Source: Apiospora phragmitis
Lineage: Eukaryota > Ascomycota > Sordariomycetes > Amphisphaeriales > Apiosporaceae
DNA: 64,000 bases
Assembly (NCBI GenBank): GCA_038363925.1
Contig: JAQQWL010000008.1
Span: 2,108,001 to 2,172,000, forward strand
Direction of reading: 5' to 3'
In this document: positions 35,461 through 46,503 of the stretch, one piece after another
Layout of the letters: the number at the start of each line of letters is the position of its first letter
How positions within the stretch are numbered: the first letter of the stretch is position 1
Notes under the pieces: model-generated
Told to the model about the DNA's origin: nothing
Database searches by the model: none
What the model saw: the letters and a program-made list of their open reading frames with translations, nothing else
Program-made: the position numbers and the translations under genes

Positions 35461-36592
35461 CTATTTGCAAACTACCGTGTTCGTCGCCGTTGCAACTAAT
35501 AGAGGGGAGAGATCCAACTCCCCCACCTTCTCGCCTTTGTACATAGCCCAGAAGTCGATCGAGTTGCTCGAGACTATACCGTTTGCAACATACTGCAGGT
35601 TGCGGTACGGCTGTCGCTGTGTGTTGTGCTGGATTGGGAGGGTCTCGATAGGTTCGGGGAACCGAAGCTCCATCCCTCCTACTCTCTCAACACTGTTGTT
35701 GTGTTCGTCCTTGAGACGGCTTGGGGGTCGGGACTTGCCGTCTTGTAGATGTCGGCATTGTATTCGACAGGGCCGCTCTCATCCATTGAAAATGCCAGAG
35801 CGTAAGAGGTCGGCGCTGCATTCGAGATCACGTCATCTCCAGCGCTTATGATCCAGTCAAACTGGTTCAGAGCCCTCCACTCTCCTCGAACATCGTCGAA
35901 AACCTTCTCATCCTCTCCTTCCTTGTGTTTCTCGGGGTTCCACGGCTCGTTCATGACCCATCCGTAAATCCGACGTGCCTTGCGCTGGAGGACAGGACCG
36001 ACGAGTGACTTCTGCAAGATTTCCGATAGGGCGGCTCCTCGACAGACGGCAGACCAGCTAATTATTCCACAATGTCAACTTCAACTCTGATGTGAGGTAC
36101 GGGCCGGCTTACGGTCGGCCGCCTTGCGGCTGCAAGACTGCAATGTCTTCACCAAAGTTATCCTGGAGAGTCTTGTAAATATAGGTAGACCGGCCAAAAC
36201 CGCCCACCAGGATAACAAATTAAGTAGAAAGTCAGACTTGAGCCTCCAAGAGGGTGAAAATATGTAGCTTTACCTTAGGAGCTGTTTCCTTGCTTCCCGC
36301 TTCGGTTTTCTTAGCAATGTCTTTGATCTGATCCTGGACGAGACCGAGAATGTTGGGAACGACTGTCTGGAAGACTTCACTGATCTCATCCTTGTTGAGG
36401 CCAATCTGTCCTCCATTTGGCCTGTCCATAAACCAGAGTTTGTCGGAGGCATCAAATCCGGCCTTGATGCCACACTCCCAACCCCTGTCCATGATTTCTG
36501 CTTGACTTCAGACAGCTCCGTCCAATCGGGTCCAGCGATTTTTGCGAAATGTCTATAGAAAGCGTGATCCAAGAAGGTCGCACCATATAGGC

Positions 36593-36859
36593 CTACCAAC
36601 TCTCGGCGTTAGTATTACTCTTTTTGGAATAGACAGGATGTCTTAGGAGGGAGGGGATCGAGGCAATTCCTCGAATAAAATGGTGAGTCCACCTCCCTAA
36701 GGCACTGGGATAACGACGAATAACGACAAGAGTAACTCCTCGAATAAACGGTGAATCCATCTCCCCTCCCCTCTGAGACACTGGGATAACGAGGAATAAC
36801 GAGGAATAACGAGGAATAACGACTGGAATAAGAAGGAATAGAGCCCGAGAGTCGCTTAC
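36593..36859 (-). mobile_element. Introner-like element 1 (intron of the HSP70-like gene)
   Basis: 267 bp intron on the minus strand starting GTAAGCGACTCTCG and ending TACTAACGCCGAGAGTTGGTAG. Shares with the intron at 37584-37741 the donor block, TTATTCC/TATTCCAG units, CTCGTTATCCCAGTG, TTATTCGAGGAGTTG and the branch-to-acceptor block. It contains an internal tandem duplication (about 36,655-36,740 versus 36,741-36,830) and three GAGGAATAAC units on the plus strand. Confidence 0.7.
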
Positions 36860-36862
36860 CAC
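36860..36862 (-). other. Possible 3-nt micro-exon (GTG) in the HSP70-like gene
   Basis: A short intron (36916-36863, GTAAGT...CTACAG) ends three bases before the introner-like intron's GTAAGC donor. Keeping GTG gives TVGTGGLYGATF, the family consensus; skipping it drops one Gly. Confidence 0.45.
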
Positions 36863-37583
36863 CTGTAGAGTAATACTGTTAGTCGATGGTTTGGTATTTC
36901 CGATTGGACGACTTACCAGTTCCTACGGTGCACTCTTTGATCTTGATGTCATCCTTATTGGACTTCACTACCTCATAGCTGATAAGATCCTATGTCGCGT
37001 TAACTTCTGTCAAATACTAGGGTGCCAACGTAAAGCTTACTACTATATCACCTAGCATAAGATAAAGTAAGTTAGTATATTTTAAAATGGCGGGGCGCTC
37101 AGGATACTTACTTCCAAGGTCAGCGACGATAAACTTGCCATTTTTCACATCAGGGCGGTTCTCCAGCTCCGAGTACAGCACGGAAATAGCAGCTGCTTCT
37201 GGCTCCGAAATGAAGTCGAGAGTAGTCTCGCCACCCAAACGGTCATCGAGGATACCAGCTCTCACTGCAGCATATCGCATACGGCCACGGGCGTTCTCCG
37301 TCCAGATGGCTGGTACGGTGAGTATAACGCGAATGGGTGTAGACGCCACCAGCTGCCTTCCTCTGATCTTGTCGAGCTTTTTTAGTATATGGTTCCAGAG
37401 AAGTCTCACTGCGTAACAGTGGTTATAACAGAAGTATTTATGAAGAAGTTCCGTATAAGCAATAGCTAAAGACAACTTATAATAATCGGCCGTGACGGTA
37501 GTGGCATCTTTGCCTAGTCGATGTAGTATTGCCTGAGCCTCTTGAATATGCGTAGATTCGTGCAGGTAGCCAGGTAAGTTGGC

Positions 37584-37741
37584 CTAACGACTCTCGGCGT
37601 CAGTATTACTCTTTTTTTAGTATAATTAAACGGGAGGACCGATGGCAACTCCTCGAATAAATGTTAATTCTACCCTGATACACTGGGATAACGAGGAATA
37701 ACAGCTGGAATAAAAAGGAATAAACCACGAACGTCGCTTAC
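37584..37741 (-). mobile_element. Introner-like element 2 (intron of the HSP70-like gene)
   Basis: 158 bp intron starting GTAAGCGACGTTCG and ending TACTGACGCCGAGAGTCGTTAG. Splicing joins KLLLLDK to ANLPGYLHES in frame. Near-copy of element 1 but without its internal duplication. Confidence 0.7.
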
Positions 37742-38347
37742 CTTGTCGAGGAGAAGCAGCTTGAACAACTGCAGAGGCTTGGTATCTTTCTCGATGTCGT
37801 AACCCCAGGTCACAGTCTCTCCGTAGTGTATTCGAGTGGGCACCTTCTGCAGATCCGAATAGCTATGTATTCTAGCCGGCCATCACGAATTAATTAATAT
37901 TAAATAATTATACCTACTTTTTTTAAATTCACCTCTATTTACTTAATTTATTATATACTTCTCGTATTATATACTTCTCGTATTTAATTACTTTCGTTTT
38001 TCTTTAATTAATACTTTTATAAAATATTATACTTAACGTACTTTATAAGCGAGCTACGTATATAAACGAGCTGCGCACTTTTTATTATTAAGTTTTATAA
38101 GTTATAAATTAATTTAATTATAACGTTTATAATTAATTAAATATATTAATAATTACGCGTATTATGCCCGGGTTTTCCGTAGATTTTATAGCGCTATAAG
38201 CGTGTTTTAAACGTTCTCGTATAATTACTCCTTCGACATGATTCGTTTTATAACTATTTATTAACGTCTCTTTAAAACTATAAAAAAATCTTAGCTTATA
38301 TAAGAAGTAATCTTTTATTTTATAACCGTTTTTGCTATACGGCGGCG

Positions 38348-38986
38348 TGTAACGAACGTTATCTAGGTTTTAAAAGAAACCTAGTAAGGCGTACTGGGGT
38401 TTATATTAATAAATACGAAAGAGTATCTAAATATGTAATAGAAGTCGCTTTTATCGATATAATAAGTAATAGCTCGTAAGAACGAAAGTAATTAAGGTGC
38501 GTAGACGTTAAAAGTATTTATAATAAAGTTATTAAAGTTATTTACTTTATTAATAAATTAAGATTAATATTTAAATTAATTATTAAAATAAAGAATATTT
38601 ATATAAAATATATAAGGAATATTTATTATTTATATATTTAATCTCTTTTTTTATTAATCCGTTAGATCACTTAGCTTACCCTCGTATTCTAATAATCCGG
38701 GTGATCCCCTCGTTAATTAGATCACCGGCTCACTTCGTCGTCCCTAGTGATCCCCGTGATCCCTCACGTGACGTTATCTTTGCTGCTCTTTTAGGTCGTA
38801 TCCAGCCTGCTACTATTCGGGATACCGTCGTTGTGGTTATCGTACGTTTTTATAGTATAGGTGCGTTTATATTAATATAGCTAGTAACGCGATCGGTGGC
38901 CGTAATATCGTAGCCTAGGCGGGGTATTATAAATCCGGCCCGGTGATTTATAGGTCTTAGCCGTATAATTAGGTCAGGTCGTAACA
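38348..38986 (-). mobile_element. Solo LTR of the Ty3/gypsy family, inverted
   Basis: 639 bp, the reverse complement of the LTRs at 40573 and 50713, with TG...CA ends intact. Flanked by perfect 5 bp target duplications CGGCG (38343-38347 and 38987-38991). It interrupts the C-terminal part of the Fot1-like transposase. It is less mutated than the other two copies. Confidence 0.88.
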
Positions 38987-39604
38987 CGGCGCCGGTTAAG
39001 TATTTTATTTACTTTTTAAAGTGTCGCGTTCTTACCTTTTAAAAGAGTAACTCGATATATAACTTACGTTATAACCTTTACGATTTAATTAAAACTAATT
39101 AAAATAAATATCGAAAAGTTATTTTAATATTATATAATACGGTTTTAAACGTATTAAGTTTAAGACTAAACTTTAATCGAGTTATTTAAAATTTTTAAGG
39201 GATAAGTAGGCTAGAAAACGTCCCTAGAGGTATTAAAATACGTAGCTTTATATTTAATTATAACATAATATATTCTAAATTATATAAAACGAGTCTTATC
39301 TTTCGAAAGCTTCCTTATATATTCGAAACGATAAAAATCGCCTAGAACGCTTTTAAAAATGCTGGTAAGAAGTCCTCCTTTAAAATGTGGGTAATATGCG
39401 CCCGTATAAAGCCTTTAATTTTTTTCTCGTACACCTTTTTAATGTATAAAAACAGCCGATATTAAGAGGCTAGAGCTTATACGATAAATAAGAAGGTATA
39501 TAAAGTATAATAATCGAGTTTTTTTTCGTAATAGAGCTTAAAAGCTATTAAGTGGTGGCTCTCGTAGCCGTTTAAGACTAAGAGGCGATAACGACCCTTC
39601 TATT

Positions 39605-39745
39605 ACGATCGGCGGGTTGGTCCCCCGCGGGGTAACACTTAAGGCGTAGAATTGGACAGAAATGACCGTCTAGACATTTCCGAAGCTTTTGCTTTATAGC
39701 GCAGTGGTTAGTTTAAACGCACTGTAACACCTTCGTATAAGACCT
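39605..39745 (+). repeat. Small insertion with a pol III A-box-like motif inside the transposase
   Basis: The transposase frame is continuous up to about 39,745 and resumes at about 39,605 (minus strand), leaving roughly 140 bp that does not fit. It contains TAGCGCAGTGGTTAGT at about 39,693, which matches a tRNA A-box. A B-box is not clear. Could be a truncated tRNA-derived SINE. Confidence 0.3.
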
Positions 39746-40572
39746 GGTATATTAATTAAAGTGTCGAATCTAGTCCTCGCCTTTTTTATTCGTGGTCTAG
39801 CTATTTTTAGTAATTACGATCACCTAGTCCTTCGGTAATAGGCTATTTTTATATTAAAAAGAGAGGTACGTTTTCTTAATAAAAATAATATACGAAGGGA
39901 TAACATAACCGTTTAATTCGACGCCTTAAATAATTATAACTTATTCTCGGTTCTCTTATTATATTACCCTAGGCCTTTCGCGTCGATCGAAGGTGGTTAC
40001 GATTATTTTAAATAAGATTTAATCTATAAAAAACCCGGTTTCGTTAAAGTTATATATATCCTCTTTTTATATCTTATATTTATTAATTATATTTTATATA
40101 AGAATAAATTATACGCGATACGTGTTAAGATTTTTATAAAAGACTCTTTAATAATCGATTCTTTAGTTAAAACGTGTCTAGAGGTTTAATTATCGTCGTA
40201 TAAAGTTAGAGGTATAATTAACGCCGACGCGTCTCGCGTTGCGTAAATTAAATAATAGATTCGCTATATCTTTTATATTATTTAGCCGGGGAAAAACGAT
40301 CGCGTATTTAAATTAATAATATATCGAATAATTAATTCCTTTTTAAAATTAAAAAGCTTTCGAGAGTTTATAGAGATTTTAAATCGTGATCGAATTCCGC
40401 GTCGTCGGCTGCGTAACGTCGATTTTAAGATATAATATATTATTATAGCTTTTCGTATATTTAATTTCGAGTTATTTTAAAACGCTTAAAACATTAAATT
40501 AAACCCTTTTTCTTTATTTTTTATTTTTTAATTCTATGCTTATTAAAAAAAAGTTAATATAAAGTTAATTAT

Positions 40573-41208
40573 TGTTACGACCTGACCCGATTATGCGGCC
40601 AAGACTCACAAGCACCGGCCTGGATTTATAATACCCCGCCTAGGCTACGACGTTACAGCTACCGACCGTACTACTAGCTATACTAATATAAACCCGCCTA
40701 TATTACAGAAGCGCGCGATAACCACGATAATAAGGTATTAAACAGTAGCAGGCTAGGTACGACCTAAAAGAGTAATAAAAACGACGTCACGTAATAAATT
40801 ATTAGGATTATTAAAGACAGTTAAGTGAGCTTATAATTTAATTAATAACGAGGATTACTAGGATTACTAAAATACGAAGGAAAGCTAAGTAATTTAACGG
40901 ATTAATAAAGAAAAAGTTTAGATATATAACGGCGGACGCTCCCTACGTATTTTATATAGATACTTTTTACCTTAATAATTAATTTAAGTATTAATTTAAC
41001 CTATTAATAAAGTAAATAACCTTAACGACTCTATTATAAATATTTTTAAATCTACGCACTTTAATTACCTTCGTTTTTATAAGCTATTACTTATTATATC
41101 GGTAAAAGCGGACTTTTATCGCACGTTTAAATATTCTTTTATATTATTAATATAAACCCTAATACGTTTTACTAAGTTTCTTTTAAAACCCGAATAATAT
41201 TTATTATA
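40573..41208 (+). repeat. 5' LTR of the gypsy element
   Basis: 636 bp, begins TGTTACGACC and ends TTATTATA, where the original CA end appears mutated to TA. Aligns along its length with 50713-51349. Confidence 0.88.
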
Positions 41209-44200
41209 TTTTAATTATTTTTATTTTTATAAGTTATTATTTAAACCTTCGAATAATAATATTATAAGAACTATATCTACGCCTAGCCTTAATAATACCG
41301 TTTAATAAGGAAAGATCCCTATCGCCACCCTAGCACCTCTTAGCGAAACCTTACTATAAAGGTCGATAGCGACGATAACGATAACGAACCTACTTAATAA
41401 GCGTTAGCTAAACGAATTAAAGAGCTCGAGTAAAAAAGCGCTAATTACTAACACTATTATACACGACTTAAAAAAAAAATATAACGAGTTTTAAATTAAG
41501 GATACTTTAAAATAAACACTTTATAATATTAATAAATTACGCGAAAAAGTACATCTTTTTTATATAATTATAAATATTATTTAAACCCTTATTATATTTA
41601 AAAAAGGTATAAAAATTAATACTTTAATATTATTTAATAAAATAAGCGAGAATTTTCGAAACTTTTTTATTTAAATTAAAGCTTATTAATAATTTTATAA
41701 AAGAACGTTTTAAAATACTACTTAATAAGTCGTCTACGCTGTTTTATTTTTTAAAAATAAAATACTCGCTTAATTTAAACCCTATTTAAACGAACTCGTA
41801 AAAAATAACTAATAAATCGAGCTATACTGCACGGAGGTATAACGAATTTTCGAAAACTACGATAACTTCGAGTAACCTCTTAAATTACTCTTTTAAAACC
41901 CCGACAAAAAATGACAGGCGGAGAAGGAACTCGAAACCTTTAAATAAAAAGGATTAACCGCTTTTTATATAACCGAATTCTAATATATTATAGCTTAATT
42001 AAATTATACCGAAGTTATAAAAATTATAATATATTATTAAAAATTAAAAATTAAAAAAAACGTTAAGAATAAATTTAACCAGCTAAATACCCTTAATAAC
42101 TTCTTTTTATATATAGAACTTATTATTAAAATTAATACTTATATATATAAATAACGCCGTAAAAAATAAAGCGAATTATTACAATAAATCAATTGAATTT
42201 AAATTAATATCGGACGACCACGTTAATATAATAATACAACGTTTAAAAATATTATAACATATAATTATTATAATAAACCTATAGATTTCGATATTATTAA
42301 ATATAATAATTTAAATAAAAAATAACGCGTTATTTATTATAATTATTAAAAATAAAAATATTATATTCGAAAATATTAAACGTTAAAAAAAAACTTTTAA
42401 CGAGTATTAAACGGACGATACGTTAACGCTATTAAAATAGAAGATACTTTAATAATAGTTATTAAAAGTAGTAACGTTACTATTAAACACGATAGCTTAT
42501 CCTAAATAGCCTGTTATAATAATAAGTACGCCTTACACCTAGCGGATAAGGAAGGTACTGGATAGTTTTTAAAAGCCCCCAAGGGTGGAAACCATAACCG
42601 GAGCGTCGCGATACTACGGAGGGAGCAACCCCTCTTATATAATAACAATAGCGACTTTACGAACGATATTATAAATTAATTAGCATAACTACTAAATTAT
42701 AAACGTCTAGTTAATATATCGATAAAAGAATTAATAAATAAGATCGTAAAGTTTAGAGACTTAAAGACTAAAGGATAATTAGCTATTCGTAATATTCTTT
42801 ACCCCGATTTAAAATATTTACACTACATACTTATTACGGCTAGGTTTAATTAAAAAATTTATAGTAATTATATAATAAAGGACAATACTTAAATCTCTTT
42901 TATATATAAAGAATACTTTACGTTTTTATAGATTTTATATATATACGATACCTATGTAAAATATTTCGCGGAGAAATTCGAATACGAATAGTTTTCCCGA
43001 AGGATTAATAAGCGACCGATTACGTAACTATACCTTAATTATATTATCGGGAAAATTTAAACGTTAATCCTCAACGGACGACGCGTATATTTATTAATAT
43101 AAAAAAACCTATAATAATTATAATAATATTACTTAAAAGGACGAGATTAAAAGGAATACTTTAAAGATTAATATTTTAAATATATTTAAAAAACATCGCG
43201 AGCTTATAAACGTTTAAAAAAAAGCGCTTAACGTTTTTAAAATATATAAATATATACCTGATAAAAAAATCTCTTTAATTTATTAAAAAATTTATAAAAC
43301 GTTTATAAATTATTACGAACTTAATAAACCTTTGAATTATTTAAAAAACCTAAGTTTTAAATATTAAGAATAATATTTTATACGGGGAAAAGTATAAAAG
43401 CACCCTTATCGATATATTAAAAAGCGCTTTATAAAGAACGAAAAGAATAATAACGACGATACGAAGATTAATCGTAAAAAAATATTAATTACTTATAAGA
43501 GCAGCGTTTAAGAAATAAACGCCGCTTATTATAAAAAGATGATAATAAGTAGATTAAAATAGGTCCCTATATTAAATAATAGATAATTAAGCTATTTATA
43601 AATATATTATATTAGTAATAAGTATAAAAAAAGCCTATATTAAAGCGCTACTCGATAGCGGAGCGTAAAGAAACTATATTTTATTACGAATTATTAATTA
43701 CTTTAAATTCGAATAATAAGAGAAAAACGCCTTATACTGATTTAAAACTGTCGATAAAGGATTTATAACTTATAATAATAAAGAAGTACGGAAAGAAATC
43801 GCGAACTTTTTAATCGATATTAAAAGACGTTATAAACGAATTACGCGTAATATTACGGACGTTGCAGGATACGATATAATTTTAAAAATTCCTTAATTAT
43901 AAGTAAATAATTTTAAAATTAATTAAAAAATAGGTTTAATTAATAAATAACGGTTTAAAAAGTAACCTTTTAATAAACTTAAAGTTTTTAAAGTATATAT
44001 TATTATTAAAAAATTTAAGCCGAACGTTATAACGATTATATTAAAAGAGTATTAATAATTCGAAGCTTTTTTTAATAAGAAATTAAAAATAAGCTTCCTA
44101 TTTTATATATAATAAAATTATAAAATACCTTTTAAAAATAAAAAAGAACCTTTATTTATATTTATATATAAACTTAATTAAGAGTATAAATAAGTTTTAA

Positions 44201-46291
44201 AAGAGTATATTACGGAAAATCTCGAGAAAAGAGTTATATAACTATTTACGTTATTAGCAAGCTTCTTTATCCTCTTTATCCCGAAAAAGAGTAAAGACGG
44301 GAAACCTAAGTGACGTATGTGTATCGATTATTAGAAGCTTAACGAAATTATTATTAAAAACCGGTACCCTTTACTTCTGATCGGCGACCTACGAAACAGA
44401 CTATTAAACGTTAAAATCTTTATAATACTCGATCTTTTTAATATATAATTTAATCCGAATTAAAAAAGGAGAGGAATAAAAAACCGTGTTCCGAATTAAG
44501 TACGGATATTTTAAATACTAGGCCATGCCGTTTAATTTAATTAATATATTAACTAGTTTTTAGTTTATAATTAACTATATCTTATAAAAATACTTCGATA
44601 AGTTTATTATAATATATCTCGATAATATCTTTATTTATTTCTAAAACGACGAATAATATTAAAAATATATAAAGCTAATATTTTAAAAGCTATAAAATAT
44701 TAACATATTAATTAACTTAAAAAAGAGCGAATTTTACCGACGATCCGTTATATTTATAAAATACGTAATATCTTTTAGAAAAATCTAGATAAAACCTTTT
44801 AAAGTTTTAATAATTAAAGAGTAACTTACGCTTATAAACGTTATAAAAGTTAAATCTTTTTTAAGACTAGTTAGTTATTACCGGATATTTATCCCCGGGT
44901 TTAATAAATTAGCGATACTTCTAACGAACTTAACGAAAAAGAACAAATTATTCCGATAAATATAGAAAGAAAACCAAGCCTTCTACGATATTAAGGAGCG
45001 AATTCTTAACGAATCAGTACTCCGCGTAGCGGACCCTTCGAAACCTTTTAAAATCGAAACCGATATATCGGATTATACGATCAGAAGATAATTAAATTAA
45101 CGGAACGATAACGGGAAGTCGTACCTTATCGTATTTTTTTTAAAAAAACTAAATAAACTAGAACTTAATTATTAAATTTATAATAAAAAATTAATAGCTA
45201 TTATTAAAACCTGCGAAAAATAGAGATATTATTTTAACGAAATAATAAAACTAATTAAAATTTATATTAATTATAAAAATCTTATAACGTTTATTATTAT
45301 TAAAAAATTAAATAAATAATAAATATAATAGTTTAAATTCTTTTTAAGATTTAACCTTATTATTTATTAAAAAAACAACGAGAACGGTTGCGCCGACGTA
45401 TTAAACTAACGACTAAACTATTAAAAAGAAGTTCTACCCGAGATACGAACTATTTTAATATATAACCGAAACGGTAACCTCGTATTATCACGATAATTAA
45501 ACGTTACGAACCACGTTTAATATAATAACGACTAAATTACTAAGTTTTAATAATTGAGCCGGACTTTAAACCCTATTAATTACGCTAAGAACTACCTTAA
45601 AGATCACGACGGCCTCACTTTTTATCGAAATAAGATTTATATCCCTAAACGGTATCGTAAAAACTTTATTAAAAAGTTCTACGAATACTTTATATATAGA
45701 TATTAAAGGATATTTAAAACTTAAAAACGAATTATTAAATAATTTAATTACGAAAACTTTAAATTAACCTTAATTAAAATTATTAATAAGTACGACTTAT
45801 ATAATAAAACTAAATTTATAAAATATCGACTATATAAAGAATTATAACTAATTTTACCGCTAGATAGGGCGTAGAAAACGATCGCGCTCGATTTTATAAT
45901 TAAATTACCCCCGTCGAAAGAACCTTTAATTAAGGTTAATTATAATAATATCTTAATAATTACGGATAAATTTATAACATATACCTACTTTTTACTATAT
46001 AAAGAGTTTAGTAATACTAACGATTTAGCCTATACCTTCTTCCGTACTATTATTAACTAATACGCACTATTAAAAACGATTATCTCCGACTAAGATAAGC
46101 TATTTATAATATAACTCGGTATTAAGTATAAATTATTTATAACTTATTACCTTTAAATAAATAAATAAATAAAACGAATAAATTAAATATTAAAATAATA
46201 CTTACGCTATTATATTAATTATAAATAAAATAATTAAGTATAATTATTATTTATAATTTAATTCGTTTATAATAATATAAATAACGAAATT
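41209..46291 (+). pseudogene. Gag-pol remnant of the gypsy element
   Basis: Degenerate reading of gag, protease, RT, RNase H and integrase as described for the whole element. Nearly every Gln and Trp position examined has become a stop, consistent with CAA/CAG and TGG changed by RIP. No open frame remains. Confidence 0.85.
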
Positions 46292-46296
46292 ATATA

Positions 46297-46503
46297 TATT
46301 AAAATAACAGGAACTAAGGTTTTTTATATTATTTTAAAAAAGGTGCTACGTATTTATTCGCACGAACCCTTTTTTTATTTTATTAAGAGGGGTATACGAT
46401 ACCCCTCGTAATTAATATTAGAAATAAATATAAATAATAGAATAAAAATAATTAAACTCCGATTAAAACCGGAATTATTATATATACGAAAGCTTATTTA
46501 ATA
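46297..46503 (+). repeat. Left LTR of the nested element
   Basis: Heavily mutated copy; shares ggtatacgatacccctcgta with the right copy apart from single RIP-type changes. Confidence 0.7.

Larger units (their letters stand above)
35461..37896 (-). pseudogene. HSP70-like ATPase gene, 5' end destroyed at the transposon border
   Basis: Fungal HSP70/actin-fold protein of the HSPA12-like group. From the left-facing 5' side: WPARIHSYSDLQKVPTRI, ETVTWGYDIEKDTKPLQLFKLLL, then VPAIWTENARGRMRYAA and FISEPEAAAISVL (connect-1 region), IVADLGSDIVDLISYEVV (phosphate-2 region, normally GGGT, here unusual), GGLYGATFLDHAFYRHF, VILVGGFGRSTYIY (adenosine motif) and a C-terminal beta-like domain. The first nucleotide loop (DFGTT) is missing: upstream of 37,896 the sequence is RIP-mutated with a stop. 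Introns include two near-identical ones (36593-36859 and 37584-37741). A base is missing in the C-run at 35,723-35,727, after which the frame continues to 35,461. As it stands it cannot make a full chaperone-type ATPase. Confidence 0.75.

Noticed and set aside
39683..39790. Functional tRNA gene
   Set aside because: An A-box-like motif is present, but the apparent T-loop (gtcgaatc) belongs to transposase coding on the other strand and no cloverleaf closes.
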